Source: Peteryoungia aggregata LMG 23059 (GTDB lineage Bacteria > Pseudomonadota > Alphaproteobacteria > Rhizobiales > Rhizobiaceae). From it: a DNA stretch of 64,000 nucleotides. Of this stretch, positions 20,963 through 29,535 are shown in pieces. The notes beneath the pieces are model-generated. The model was not told the origin of the DNA and searched no databases. It worked only from the letters and a program-made list of their open reading frames with translations. Where the stretch lies: contig NZ_JAUSUW010000005.1 of NCBI RefSeq assembly GCF_030814435.1, positions 186,001-250,000 of the forward strand. The letters are read 5' to 3'. The position numbers were made by a program, and so were the translations under genes. Numbering within the stretch: the first letter of the stretch is position 1; every line of letters begins with the position of its first letter.

Positions 20963-22018
20963 ATGAAGACCAAACTTGTTCTTGCGACCACGATCGCCAC
21001 GCTCGCGTCGACCACTGCCGTGTTCGCCCACGCCACCTTCGCCAACCAGCCGGCCAAGATCGGTTCTTACGTGGCCGCCACCTTGCAGGTGCCGCATGGC
21101 TGCGACGGCAAGGCGACCAACGAAGTCCAGATCAAGCTACCGGAAGGCTTCATCTCCGCCAAGCCGATGCCGAAGCCTGGCTGGGAAGTCGAAGTGATCA
21201 CCGGTGACTATCAGACGAGCTATGACAACCATGGCAAGGAAGTGAAGTCCGGTCCGGTCGAGATCCGGTTCAAGAATGGCGAGCTGCCCGACAATTTCTA
21301 CGACACCTTCACCGTCTACGGAAAGATTGCCGCCGGCGACCCTGCAACGGGCCTTGCCTTCCCGACCGTTCAGCTCTGCGGAACGGATGGCAAGGTGGCC
21401 TGGGATCAGATTGCTGCACCCGGCCAGGACCCGCATGATCTCGAGGGTCCCGCACCGGTTCTGAAACTGGTCGCTGCCGAGCAGGATCCGCATGCCGGTC
21501 ATGGCGCACACGGTGCGCATGCCGGCGCTGCCGCGCCCGCCGGTCAGGCCGCTGCCGGCGGCCACGGGGCCCATGGCGATCATTCGGGCCATGGTGACCA
21601 CATGGCGGCCGCCAATCCCGGTGGTTTCGACGATGTCACCGCCGGTAACCTCGAACTGACCGCAGGCTTCACCAAGGCCATGCTCCCCGGTCAGCCGGTT
21701 GGCGGCGGCTTCATCACCATCACCAACAAGGGCGGCGAGGCAGATAAGCTCGTGTCGGCAACGTCGGCCCAGGCCGGTGAGGTCCAGCTTCACGAGATGG
21801 CGATGGAAGGTGACGTCATGAAGATGCGCCAGTTGACCGAAGGCATCGTGATCCCTGCCGGCGAGACGGTCGAGTTGAAGCCGGGCGGCCTGCACCTGAT
21901 GTTCTACAAGGTCGCCGAACCCTTCAAGGAGGGCGCAACGGTCAACGTGACGCTGACCTTTGAAAAGGCCGGTGCCGTGGATGTGGTTCTCCCGGTCGGT
22001 CCGGCCAGAGGCAACTGA
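20963..22018 (+). CDS. YcnI (DUF1775)-PCuAC fusion, periplasmic copper chaperone
   Basis: 351-residue secreted protein joining two copper-binding modules. After a signal peptide cut before HATFANQPAKIG, a YcnI/DUF1775 domain starts with the copper-binding His at its mature N-terminus. A His/Gly/Ala-rich linker (HAGHGAHGAHAGAAAP and following) spans about residues 170-215. The C-terminal PCuAC domain keeps the copper motif LHEMAMEGDVMKM and GGLHLMF. It probably supplies copper to cytochrome oxidase assembly or buffers periplasmic copper. The start at 20963 follows CCAGGAGAGACACCC. Confidence 0.9.
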   Translation: MKTKLVLATTIATLASTTAVFAHATFANQPAKIGSYVAATLQVPHGCDGKATNEVQIKLPEGFISAKPMPKPGWEVEVITGDYQTSYDNHGKEVKSGPVEIRFKNGELPDNFYDTFTVYGKIAAGDPATGLAFPTVQLCGTDGKVAWDQIAAPGQDPHDLEGPAPVLKLVAAEQDPHAGHGAHGAHAGAAAPAGQAAAGGHGAHGDHSGHGDHMAAANPGGFDDVTAGNLELTAGFTKAMLPGQPVGGGFITITNKGGEADKLVSATSAQAGEVQLHEMAMEGDVMKMRQLTEGIVIPAGETVELKPGGLHLMFYKVAEPFKEGATVNVTLTFEKAGAVDVVLPVGPARGN

Positions 22019-22040
22019 TCCCCTGAGCTGCAAACAGACA

Positions 22041-22076
22041 AAAGCCGCGACCGTTCATCGGTCGCGGCTTTTTTCG
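22041..22076 (+). terminator. Intrinsic terminator after the YcnI-PCuAC gene
   Basis: AAAGCCGCGACCG-ttcat-CGGTCGCGGCTTTTTTCG: a strong GC stem with a T-run, 22 bases after the stop codon. Confidence 0.9.
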
Positions 22077-22094
22077 TCTGTCTTGGGAGTGGTG

Positions 22095-22370
22095 TCAGGC
22101 GACCGAATTCTTGTAGGCCTCGATCGTTTCCTTCAGCGTCGCCTGCTCGAACTGCTGCTGCGTCGAGGTGAGGAAGTAGAGCGCCAGTGCCGGAGGCTGC
22201 ACGACGTTGACCAGCGCTCTGAGCCGCAGGTCTTCGCTCTGCGCCGCTTGCTGCGCCAGCACACGCGTATGCTCTTCTACGTAGGATGCACGGGAAACAC
22301 GTTGAGGCGGCTTCACCGGTTCCATCGCATAGGCCGCAGTATGGGCAGAGACTGTGACAACCTGTGTCAT
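22095..22370 (-). CDS. Hypothetical protein
   Basis: 91-residue protein starting MTQVVTVSAHTAAYAMEPVK, with a Gln/Ala/Glu-rich helical middle (HTRVLAQQAAQSEDLRLRAL) and FLTSTQQQFEQATLKETIEA at the end. No signal peptide or recognised domain. It converges on the YcnI-PCuAC gene from the other side of the terminator. The in-frame ORF extends to 22406 but the first Met of the conserved-looking part is at 22370. The roughly 200 bases to the next gene are AT-richer and probably hold divergent promoters. Confidence 0.55.
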   Translation of the reverse strand: MTQVVTVSAHTAAYAMEPVKPPQRVSRASYVEEHTRVLAQQAAQSEDLRLRALVNVVQPPALALYFLTSTQQQFEQATLKETIEAYKNSVA

Positions 22371-22575
22371 GGGCGTTTTCCAGATATTACATAACGACAT
22401 TAGCATAAACTACGGTTATCTATGCATCTTTAAGTCGAATGATGATAATTGAATAAAATTCTATGGGTTGTGTGTTGCGCCAAATCGACGTCGCGGCTGC
22501 CCGTTTTGCGCCAGATCAAGGCGCTGTCCGAGGCTCGGATGAATATCGACGCATCACAAGGAGAGGAGCGAAGAC

Positions 22576-23112
22576 ATGATTATTCTTGTCGGTTATGCGA
22601 CGATCGAGGGACAGACGCGGAAGATTGCCGAAGCAGTGGCCGCATCGATCGAGGCGGCTGGCGACCGGGCGCTTCTTTTCGACATCTCGTCCGGCGGTGA
22701 ATATGCGATCGGCCATCCCGAAGCTGTCATTCTCTGCGCTCCGGTCCACGCGGCCCGCTATCCTGCCGCTTTCGTCAACTTTGTGCGCCAGGAGGCGCCC
22801 TGGCTGCGTGGTGTTCCGACCGCATTCGTCTCGGTTTCGCTGCTGATCCGCAGTGAGTTCGATGAGGAGCGTGACGAAGCCAGACATTTCCCCCAGGGGC
22901 TCTTCGATGAAACCGGCTGGAAGCCGCGCCATGTGCACCATGCGGCCGGCGCCTTGCGCTACACCGAATATGATTTCTTCAAACGCTGGATCATTCGCCG
23001 CATGGCCGAATACGAGAAGGCACCAACCGATGTCAGCCGTGACCATGAATTCACCGACTGGCAGGCGCTTGCTGACTTTGTCGGCGCCTTCCTGACGTCG
23101 GCCAAGGGTTGA
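22576..23112 (+). CDS. Flavodoxin-domain protein, HemG-like protoporphyrinogen oxidase
   Basis: 178-residue flavodoxin-fold protein. The FMN phosphate loop is YATIEGQTRKIA near the N-terminus, and the protein ends in a HemG-like region with GALRYTEYDFFKRWIIRRM, a stretch seen in menaquinone-dependent protoporphyrinogen IX dehydrogenase. It may oxidise protoporphyrinogen in haem synthesis or serve as a related flavodoxin-like redox protein. The start at 22576 follows AAGGAGAGGAGCGAAGAC. I leave the symbol blank because many rhizobia use HemJ for this step. Confidence 0.75.
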   Translation: MIILVGYATIEGQTRKIAEAVAASIEAAGDRALLFDISSGGEYAIGHPEAVILCAPVHAARYPAAFVNFVRQEAPWLRGVPTAFVSVSLLIRSEFDEERDEARHFPQGLFDETGWKPRHVHHAAGALRYTEYDFFKRWIIRRMAEYEKAPTDVSRDHEFTDWQALADFVGAFLTSAKG

Positions 23113-23172
23113 CGCGACGGTCTGGACCGGCTTGAACGGGTTTGATCACCGCAGTTTGAGCCGGAGGCCCCC

Positions 23173-23550
23173 ATGTTCCATATTCTTCTGGTGGCGGTCG
23201 GCGGCGCCACCGGATCCGTTGCCCGCTATCTGACCGGGATCGCGATGACGCGGCTGCTTGGGCCTGCCTTTCCCTGGGGCACCATCACCGTCAATATCGT
23301 TGGTTCCTTTGCGATCGGTCTCCTCGCCGAGCTCGTGGCGCGCAAGCTTTCGGCACCGGTGGAGCTGCGGCTGCTGCTGGTTGTCGGGTTCCTCGGTGGT
23401 TTCACCACTTTCTCTTCGTTTTCGCTGGACACACTGTCCCTGTTCGAGAAGGGAGAGGGGCTCATGGCTTTCGTCTATGTCGGCGCAAGCGTCCTGCTCT
23501 CGCTCGCGGCCGCCTTCGGTGGCCTTGCACTCGGTCGCAGCCTGTTCTGA
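23173..23550 (+). CDS. crcB: Fluoride exporter CrcB/Fluc
   Basis: 125-residue, four-helix membrane protein of the Fluc family that exports fluoride as a dual-topology dimer. Signatures are GGATGSVARYL, GTITVNIVGSFAIG and the GGFTTFSSFSLDT motif. There is no recognisable fluoride riboswitch in the 60 bases before it; a GGAGG site lies 8 bases upstream of the start. It stands before the pseudouridine synthase gene. Confidence 0.95.
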   Translation: MFHILLVAVGGATGSVARYLTGIAMTRLLGPAFPWGTITVNIVGSFAIGLLAELVARKLSAPVELRLLLVVGFLGGFTTFSSFSLDTLSLFEKGEGLMAFVYVGASVLLSLAAAFGGLALGRSLF

Positions 23551-23645
23551 GCCCATCGCCTGCATTTCCGCTTTCCCTTTCCGGCCGAAATCTACTAAAG
23601 GCACGGGACAAGAGGGTGGAGAACCCGAGCAAGAAAGAATTCCTG

Positions 23646-24635
23646 ATGGCAGGCATCGAACACATCACCGTGGAAGCCGACGAGGCGGGCATGCGGCTCG
23701 ACCGTTGGTTCAAGATCCACTATCCGGGTCTCGGCTTCGGCGCGCTTCAGAAGCTGCTGCGCTCGGGCCAGGTCCGTGTCGACGGCGGTCGCGTCAAGAC
23801 CGATGCCCGCGTCCAGCCCGGCCAGGTCGTGCGTGTGCCGCCCATGGATGTCGACGCCAAGAAGTCCGGCCCGATCGCAAGCCACGACCTGAAGCATGGC
23901 GACGACCATGAACTCCTGTCGCGCATGCTGCTGCATGAAGACGAAAAGGTCTTCGTGCTCAACAAGCCCGCCGGCCTTGCCGTGCAGGGCGGCTCGGGTC
24001 TCAACCGCCACATCGACAAGATGCTGGAAGCCTGGACGAGCAGGAAGGGCGAGAAGCCGCGCCTCGTCCATCGCCTCGACCGCGACACCTCCGGCGTGCT
24101 CGTTGTCGCCCGTACCCGTGGCGCTGCCCAGAAGCTGACGGCTGCCTTCCGCGAGCGTGACACGAAGAAGATCTACTGGTCGCTGGTGAAGGGTGTGCCG
24201 CGCAAGCACGAGGACAAGATCTCGACCTGGCTCACCAAGGACCAGACCGACGAGGGCGACCGCATGCGGGTCTGCAAACACGGCGAGGACGGGGCGGACC
24301 ACGCCATCACCTATTACCGTGTGATCGATACGGCAGCCCAGAACCTCGCCTGGCTGGAAATGGAACCCTATACTGGCCGTACCCACCAGCTGCGCGTTCA
24401 CGCGCTCCATATCGGCCATCCGATCATCGGTGACCCCAAATACTTCATCGACGACCACAACTGGGATTTCCCCGGTGGCGTCCAGAAGCGCCTGCATCTG
24501 CATGCACGCTATATTGACCTGCCGCATCCCAATGGGGGGCGCCTGAAGGTCACGGCACCGCTGCCGCCGCACATGGTCCAGACCTGGAACCTGCTCGGCC
24601 TCGATCAGCGCGATGGTGACAGGGACGGCGAATGA
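23646..24635 (+). CDS. RluC/RluD-family 23S rRNA pseudouridine synthase
   Basis: 329-residue pseudouridine synthase with an N-terminal S4 domain (DEAGMRLDRWF, then FGALQKLLRSGQVRVDG) and the catalytic motif HRLDRDTSGVLV containing the active-site aspartate. RluC-type enzymes modify uridines 955, 2504 and 2580 of 23S rRNA; RluD is the alternative. The start at 23646 (MAGIEHITVE) is preferred; a GTG at 23616 is in frame. The stop overlaps the next gene's start by 4 bases (ATGA). Confidence 0.9.
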   Translation: MAGIEHITVEADEAGMRLDRWFKIHYPGLGFGALQKLLRSGQVRVDGGRVKTDARVQPGQVVRVPPMDVDAKKSGPIASHDLKHGDDHELLSRMLLHEDEKVFVLNKPAGLAVQGGSGLNRHIDKMLEAWTSRKGEKPRLVHRLDRDTSGVLVVARTRGAAQKLTAAFRERDTKKIYWSLVKGVPRKHEDKISTWLTKDQTDEGDRMRVCKHGEDGADHAITYYRVIDTAAQNLAWLEMEPYTGRTHQLRVHALHIGHPIIGDPKYFIDDHNWDFPGGVQKRLHLHARYIDLPHPNGGRLKVTAPLPPHMVQTWNLLGLDQRDGDRDGE

Positions 24636-25285
24636 AGCTTGTTCTTTTCGATTGCGACGGCACGCTGGTCGACAGCGCCGGCCTGATCCATGAGGTCATG
24701 CGCCACACCTTCATCGCCTTCGGCAAGCCGGAGCCGGCTTTGGAGACGACCAAGTCGATCATCGGTCTGACGCTCGACATCGCGATCGCCCGTATGGACG
24801 GCAAGCCGCATGCCGACGATGAGGCGGTCGCCATGGCGGCCCACTACAAGAAGATCTTTGCCGATGTCCGCCGGGACTCCGGCTTTGGCGAGACCATGTT
24901 CGACGGCATCCGTGAGGTTCTGGATGCCTTGATCGCGCGCGACGATATCTGGCTCGGCGCCGTGACCGGCAAGTCGCGCCGCGGGCTGGAATTGATCCTT
25001 GAAGGCCATGGGTTGAAGCCCCATTTCCTGTTTTGCCGCACGGCCGACGAATGCCCCTCCAAGCCGCACCCGGCCATGGTGACGGAATGCTGCGACGAGG
25101 CAGGCATGGCGCCGCGTGAAACGATCGTCATCGGCGACGCGATCTACGACATGCAGATGGCGAAGGCTGCGGGCGCGACCGCGATCGGCGTGGCCTGGGG
25201 TTATGCCAATCCGGACGAACTCTGGAAGGCCGGAGCCGATGCCGTGGTCGAACGCCCCGCCGACCTTCTGGCCTATATCCACTAG
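24632..25285 (+). CDS. HAD-family hydrolase, phosphoglycolate phosphatase-like
   Basis: 217-residue HAD-superfamily hydrolase. Motif I is DCDGTLVDSAG, motif II lies in LGAVTGKSRRG, and motifs III/IV are PHPAM and IGDAIYDMQMAKAAG. Substrate is not clear from sequence; phosphoglycolate-like phosphates are typical for this subgroup. Overlaps the pseudouridine synthase gene by 4 bases and is followed 9 bases later by the ATP12-like gene, a compact operon. Confidence 0.88.
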   Translation: MKLVLFDCDGTLVDSAGLIHEVMRHTFIAFGKPEPALETTKSIIGLTLDIAIARMDGKPHADDEAVAMAAHYKKIFADVRRDSGFGETMFDGIREVLDALIARDDIWLGAVTGKSRRGLELILEGHGLKPHFLFCRTADECPSKPHPAMVTECCDEAGMAPRETIVIGDAIYDMQMAKAAGATAIGVAWGYANPDELWKAGADAVVERPADLLAYIH

Positions 25286-25294
25286 GAGCCCTTG

Positions 25295-26101
25295 ATGCGC
25301 GACGAACTCAGCCAGGACATTTTCGGGACCTTCATTCCGGAACCGAGCCATGAGGACCCGGTGCGCCGGGCGCAAATCCAGATGAAGCGGCCGCTGCCGA
25401 AGCGCTTCTACGAGAACGTCGGCATGGAGGAGCGTGAGGACGGCTTCTCGATCACCCTCGACGGCAAGCCGGTGAAGACACCGGCCAAGAAACTGCTGAC
25501 ACTTCCGACGCGCGAGGCCGCCGAGCTGGTTGTGGCGGAATGGGCGGGGCAGGGCGAGTTTATCGATCCCGCCACCATGCCGATCACAAAGCTTGCCAAC
25601 ACCGCGATTGATGCCGTCTCGAACAGCCTTGCGGACGTGTTCGACGAGATCGTGCGTTTCGCCGGAACCGATCTTCTCTGCTACCGTGCGGATGGGCCGA
25701 AGGAACTCACCGATCGCCAGGCGACCCGCTGGGATCCTGTCCTCGCCTGGGCTGCGACGGCCCACGCGGCACGTTTCATTCTCGTTGAAGGTGTGATGCA
25801 CCAGGAACAGCCAGGCGAGGCAGTTTCTGCCTTTGCCCGGGCACTTGAGCGCTATCGCGATCCTTTTCGAATCTCCTGCCTCAATGTGGTGACGACGCTG
25901 ACCGGTTCGGCGGTCCTGGCGCTCGCTTTCGCCGAAGGCGCTTTTGAACTCGACGAGATCTGGTCGTTCGCCCATCTCGATGAAGACTGGACGTTGGAAC
26001 ATTGGGGTACCGATACCGAGGCGGAAGCGCGTCGCGAGGCCCGTTATGCTGAATGCGCCTCGGCGGCATCGCTGTTCGCGGCCCTTCATTCCGCAAATTA
26101 A
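25295..26101 (+). CDS. ATP12-family chaperone for F1-ATPase assembly
   Basis: 268-residue ATP12-type chaperone, which in mitochondria binds the F1 alpha subunit; alphaproteobacteria carry homologues. Motifs include FYENVGMEEREDGFSITLDG, KPVKTPAKKLLTLPT, GTDLLCYRADGPKEL and a C-terminal LDEDWTLEHWGTD. The ATG at 25295 is favoured over the TTG at 25292. Located at the end of the crcB to HAD gene row. Confidence 0.92.
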   Translation: MRDELSQDIFGTFIPEPSHEDPVRRAQIQMKRPLPKRFYENVGMEEREDGFSITLDGKPVKTPAKKLLTLPTREAAELVVAEWAGQGEFIDPATMPITKLANTAIDAVSNSLADVFDEIVRFAGTDLLCYRADGPKELTDRQATRWDPVLAWAATAHAARFILVEGVMHQEQPGEAVSAFARALERYRDPFRISCLNVVTTLTGSAVLALAFAEGAFELDEIWSFAHLDEDWTLEHWGTDTEAEARREARYAECASAASLFAALHSAN

Positions 26102-26164
26102 CGGTCCACTAACCATAAGTGGCGAATTCTCGGGCTGGTCCAGAATCACCAGCCCGGGGTCGTC

Positions 26165-26992
26165 ATGTCCGTTCGCAGTCTCCGCATCGCCGCTGCACTC
26201 GGTCTGGTCATGCTTCTGGCTTCCTGCTCGCTTCTCCAGGGGCGCAACATCGATCGCCCGCTGGTCTATTTCGTCCGCAACGTCACGGTCATGGCCGATG
26301 CCCGCATCCCGCTCGACCTGATTGAAGGTGTCGATCGGCGAGTGTCGGCGGCCATCGCGTCTACCCGTGCGCCGCAGGGGGCGGAGCGCGTCGTCCTGCT
26401 CGTCAAGATCGACCGACTGGGCTTTGGGGAAGGTGCCCGCCGTCGCCTCGCCCAGGCGAAGTTCACCGTGACGGCGACCTCTGTCGAGACGGGCGAGCCC
26501 GTGGCGCAAGGATCATTCACGGTCAGCAGCCCAACCGACGATCCGAAATGGGCACGGCAAGCGCTGGTCGAGGAGATTGCGGCTCGTATTCGCTTCGCCT
26601 TCTCGCTTGCCACGCCGCGCATCCGCAAGGCGCAGCCGCCGCGTATGATGTCGACCCGTCTGACGACAGACCCTCCGCCGGTCATCGTGCCGGATGCGCC
26701 GCCGGCCGCCCCGCGCGCGGCTGCAGTTGCGCCGCAGGCGCCGACCATGCCACAGAATTCGCCTGCGGCGACCACACCGGTTGTCTCGGTTACGCCGCCG
26801 CCGACGGAAATGGCTGCGCCCCCTGTTGCCGAAGTCGCTCAGCCCCCGAGCTCCACTGCGCCTGCGCAGCCGGCCCGTCGGGCAGCGGATGTCCGCTCCG
26901 GCACGCCTGTCGAGAACGGCGCGAGCGGGACGATCCGCTTGCGTCCCGACTGCGACCCGGCTGTGACGCCGGATTGCCCCGCAACACCGTGA
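26165..26992 (+). CDS. Lipoprotein with proline/alanine-rich C-terminal region
   Basis: 275-residue protein with a lipoprotein signal (LGLVMLLASC; modified cysteine at residue 21). Residues 25-155 form a compact-looking domain (VYFVRNVTVMADARIPLDLI and so on), followed by about 100 residues rich in Pro, Ala, Thr and Val that probably span the periplasm, and a short C-terminal segment with two cysteines (PDCDPAVTPDCPATP). No known family recognised. The 619-base gap after it holds the cobalamin riboswitch. Confidence 0.75.
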   Translation: MSVRSLRIAAALGLVMLLASCSLLQGRNIDRPLVYFVRNVTVMADARIPLDLIEGVDRRVSAAIASTRAPQGAERVVLLVKIDRLGFGEGARRRLAQAKFTVTATSVETGEPVAQGSFTVSSPTDDPKWARQALVEEIAARIRFAFSLATPRIRKAQPPRMMSTRLTTDPPPVIVPDAPPAAPRAAAVAPQAPTMPQNSPAATTPVVSVTPPPTEMAAPPVAEVAQPPSSTAPAQPARRAADVRSGTPVENGASGTIRLRPDCDPAVTPDCPATP

Positions 26993-27065
26993 TCGTCCGC
27001 CGACGCAATGACGCATGCCGGCGCCGCAGCCATGATTGACTTGCGCCCGGCCTCGGCCTAATCCT

Positions 27066-27440
27066 CGTGGCGGATGGTTTCCGGACGGCAGACAGGCCGC
27101 CTGGAGAGCAAAAGGGAATGCGAAGGCTTGGACCTCTATCAGGCAGGCCGAACGCAGCCGACCCCGCGACTGTATTGCAGCGAGGGTCTTCCATCCCGCA
27201 TGGTGAAAGCGAGGGCGACGGATCGCATGGTGTGATCGGCCGGAGTTTTGCGAGGCGGGAAAAGCCACTGGGGTGGCGCCATGAAAAGCCGGGGCAGGAC
27301 GCCTCTATGTCTACGAATCGTCCGCTCATTCATGTCGCAAACGCCCTGGGAAGGTGAGGAAGACCCGCTGGCACCCGTGCCACGACCTGCGAGCCAGGAG
27401 ACCTGCCGTCCGTGACGGGCATCAAGCCCAATTGGGGAGC
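27066..27440 (+). promoter_or_regulatory. Cobalamin (B12) riboswitch
   Basis: AdoCbl-type riboswitch elements occur in order: AAAAGGGAATGCG near 27110, CCCGCGACTGT, the conserved GAAAAGCCACTGGGG, GGGAAGG, and the B12 box GAGCCAGGAGACCTGCC at 27391-27407. The spacing from the GGGAA motif to the B12 box is about 280 bases, larger than usual, suggesting enlarged peripheral arms. The region after it (GACGGGCATCAAGCCC and GGGGAGCAATCCCC) could form the expression platform before cobP. B12 should repress the cob operon. Confidence 0.9.
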
Positions 27441-27611
27441 AATCCCCGTTGCCAACACGGAGGTTGTCTTGGCGACGCGTGAAAGATGCGGACCCCTGGG
27501 GTCTCGCAGCGGGACGATGGCGTGCGTGCCTGACCCCTATAAACACTTGGTCCGCGCCGCGCACATGCGTGGTCGCAGACATGACCGTCGGTATGGAGGC
27601 CTCGGCACTCC

Positions 27612-28142
27612 ATGACCACACCCAACTCCCGATCCGTGCTGGTTCTCGGTGGTGCCCGGTCCGGCAAGTCGCGTTTTGCCGAGACAATGGCACGCGAGAC
27701 CGGTCTTGAGCGTGTCTACCTGGCCACCGGCCGCGCCTGGGACGACGAGATGCGTGCGCGCATTGCCACCCACAAGGCGGACCGTGCCGATGACGGCTGG
27801 ATCACCCATGAAGAACCGCTGGATCTGATCGGCGCTCTGAAGACACTCGACCAGCCAGGACGGGTCATCCTCGTGGATTGCCTGACGCTCTGGGTCACCA
27901 ACCTGATGATGGAGGAGGGCTGCGACGTCGATGCCGAAGGCGAATCCCTCTCAGGCGCGCTCAGCGACCTCCAGGCCACCGTCATCTTGGTCTCCAATGA
28001 AGTCGGCCTCGGCATCGTGCCCGAGAACAAGATGGCCCGCGCCTTCCGCGACCATGCCGGCCGTCTCCACCAAGCCATCGCCGCAGAGGCGGATGAAGTC
28101 TATTTCGTGGCGGCCGGATTGCCGCTGAAAATGAAGGGTTGA
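27612..28142 (+). CDS. cobP: Adenosylcobinamide kinase/guanylyltransferase CobP (CobU)
   Basis: 176-residue bifunctional enzyme that phosphorylates adenosylcobinamide and then attaches GMP. The P-loop [12 protein letters not shown] is at the N-terminus, followed by [12 protein letters not shown], and [13 protein letters not shown] carries the Walker B aspartate; EVGLGIVP is conserved. First gene after the B12 riboswitch, 3 bases before cobW. Confidence 0.95.
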   Translation: MTTPNSRSVLVLGGARSGKSRFAETMARETGLERVYLATGRAWDDEMRARIATHKADRADDGWITHEEPLDLIGALKTLDQPGRVILVDCLTLWVTNLMMEEGCDVDAEGESLSGALSDLQATVILVSNEVGLGIVPENKMARAFRDHAGRLHQAIAAEADEVYFVAAGLPLKMKG

Positions 28143-28145
28143 ACC

Positions 28146-29231
28146 ATGTTGCAGCAGAAGATCCCCGCCACCGTCATCACCGGCTTCCTGGGGGCCGGCA
28201 AGACCACCATCATCCGCAACATGCTGATGAATGCCGGCGGCAAGAAGATTGCGCTGATCATCAATGAATTCGGCGATCTCGGCGTCGATGGCGACGTGTT
28301 GAAGGGCTGCGGCGCCGACAACTGCACCGAAGACGACATCATCGAACTCACCAATGGCTGCATCTGCTGCACGGTCGCAGACGACTTCGTGCCGACCATG
28401 CTCAAGCTGCTCGAGCGCGACGTGAAGCCTGACCATATCGTCATCGAAACCTCTGGCCTGGCCCTGCCGCAGCCGCTGGTCGCCGCCTTCAACTGGCCTG
28501 ACATTCGCACCCGCGTGACCGTTGATGGTGTCGTCACCGTCGTCGACAGCGCCGCCGTCGCCGCCGGTCGTTTTGCCGACGACCATGACGCGGTTGCCGC
28601 CGAGCGCGCCGAGGACGACAATCTCGACCACGAGAGCCCGATCGAGGAACTGTTCGAGGACCAGCTGACCTGCGCCGATCTCATCGTCCTCAACAAGACC
28701 GACCTGCTTGACGCCGCCGGCATCGCCGCCGTGCGCGCAGAAGTGACCGGCCGCACCAGCCGCAAGCCCTCGATGATCGAGGCGAAGAACGGCGAAGTGC
28801 CTTCGCTGGTGCTGCTCGGCATTGGCGCTAGCACGGAAGACGACATCGACAATCGCAAGTCGCATCACGAACTGGAGCATGAGGCCCTGCATGCCTCGGG
28901 CGAAGACCACGGCCATCACCACGATCACGACGAGTTCGAGAGCTTCGTGCTGAAGCTCGGCGCCATCAAGGACGCTTCCGATTTCATCGACCGCCTGAAG
29001 CCTGTCATCGAGAAGCACGACATCCTGCGCCTGAAGGGCTTCATCGACGTGCCCGGAAAGCCGATGCGCCTCGTCATCCAGGCCGTCGGCACCCGCATCG
29101 ACACCTATTTCGACCGACCCTGGACGAGCGCCGAAAAGCGCGAGACGCGGCTTGTGGTGATCGGCCTGCATGAGTGGGATTTCGCGTCTGTCGTCGAAGA
29201 CGTGCAGGCGGCGGGTTCAGAAACGGCCTGA
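28146..29231 (+). CDS. cobW: CobW GTPase (cobalamin metallochaperone)
   Basis: 361-residue COG0523 GTPase thought to deliver cobalt to CobN. Walker A GFLGAGKTT, the metal-binding GCICCTV motif, and the GTPase motif LNKTDLLDAA are all present. A His/Asp-rich loop (HASGEDHGHHHDHDEF, near residues 254-270) is typical of CobW members. It lies between cobP and cobN, the usual cobW-cobN order in rhizobia. Confidence 0.96.
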   Translation: MLQQKIPATVITGFLGAGKTTIIRNMLMNAGGKKIALIINEFGDLGVDGDVLKGCGADNCTEDDIIELTNGCICCTVADDFVPTMLKLLERDVKPDHIVIETSGLALPQPLVAAFNWPDIRTRVTVDGVVTVVDSAAVAAGRFADDHDAVAAERAEDDNLDHESPIEELFEDQLTCADLIVLNKTDLLDAAGIAAVRAEVTGRTSRKPSMIEAKNGEVPSLVLLGIGASTEDDIDNRKSHHELEHEALHASGEDHGHHHDHDEFESFVLKLGAIKDASDFIDRLKPVIEKHDILRLKGFIDVPGKPMRLVIQAVGTRIDTYFDRPWTSAEKRETRLVVIGLHEWDFASVVEDVQAAGSETA

Positions 29232-29248
29232 TGATGGCGCTCGGTGTT

Positions 29249-29485
29249 ACCCCCCTCTGGCCTGCCGGCCATCTCCCCCTCAAGGGGGGAGATCGGAAGG
29301 CCGCGCGCCTTGTGGTTCGCGGGCAAGGTGGCACCCGGCTGCCGAGGTTTTTGCTCACGTTATCGACTCGTGGCGGCCAGACATCCAGGGCTGCAGCAGC
29401 TGAAGGCTTTCCAGAGGGGCGCGACGCTTCCGCCTTCCGTTCTCCCCCCGTGTGGGGGAGATGCCCGGCAGGGCAGAGGGGGGTA
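29249..29485. repeat. RIME-like palindromic element between cobW and cobN
   Basis: Left end ACCCCCCTCTGGCCTGCCGG followed by CATCTCCCCCTCAAGGGG; right end GGGGGAGATGCCCGGCAGGGCAGAGGGGGGTAC, its complement. It fills most of the 304-base gap between cobW and cobN and leaves about 50 bases before the cobN ATG. The same ends are found within coding sequence of the cob genes. Confidence 0.85.
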
Positions 29486-29535
29486 CTCCAAACTCTGACA
29501 TCGGACAAATTCCAGATCGACCACCGGGAGCCGTC

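Noticed and set aside
23113..23172. Fluoride riboswitch upstream of crcB
   Set aside because: Only 60 bases and no conserved fluoride aptamer motif.
27067..27357. 96-residue frame within the riboswitch region
   Set aside because: Overlaps structured aptamer motifs and has no plausible protein features.
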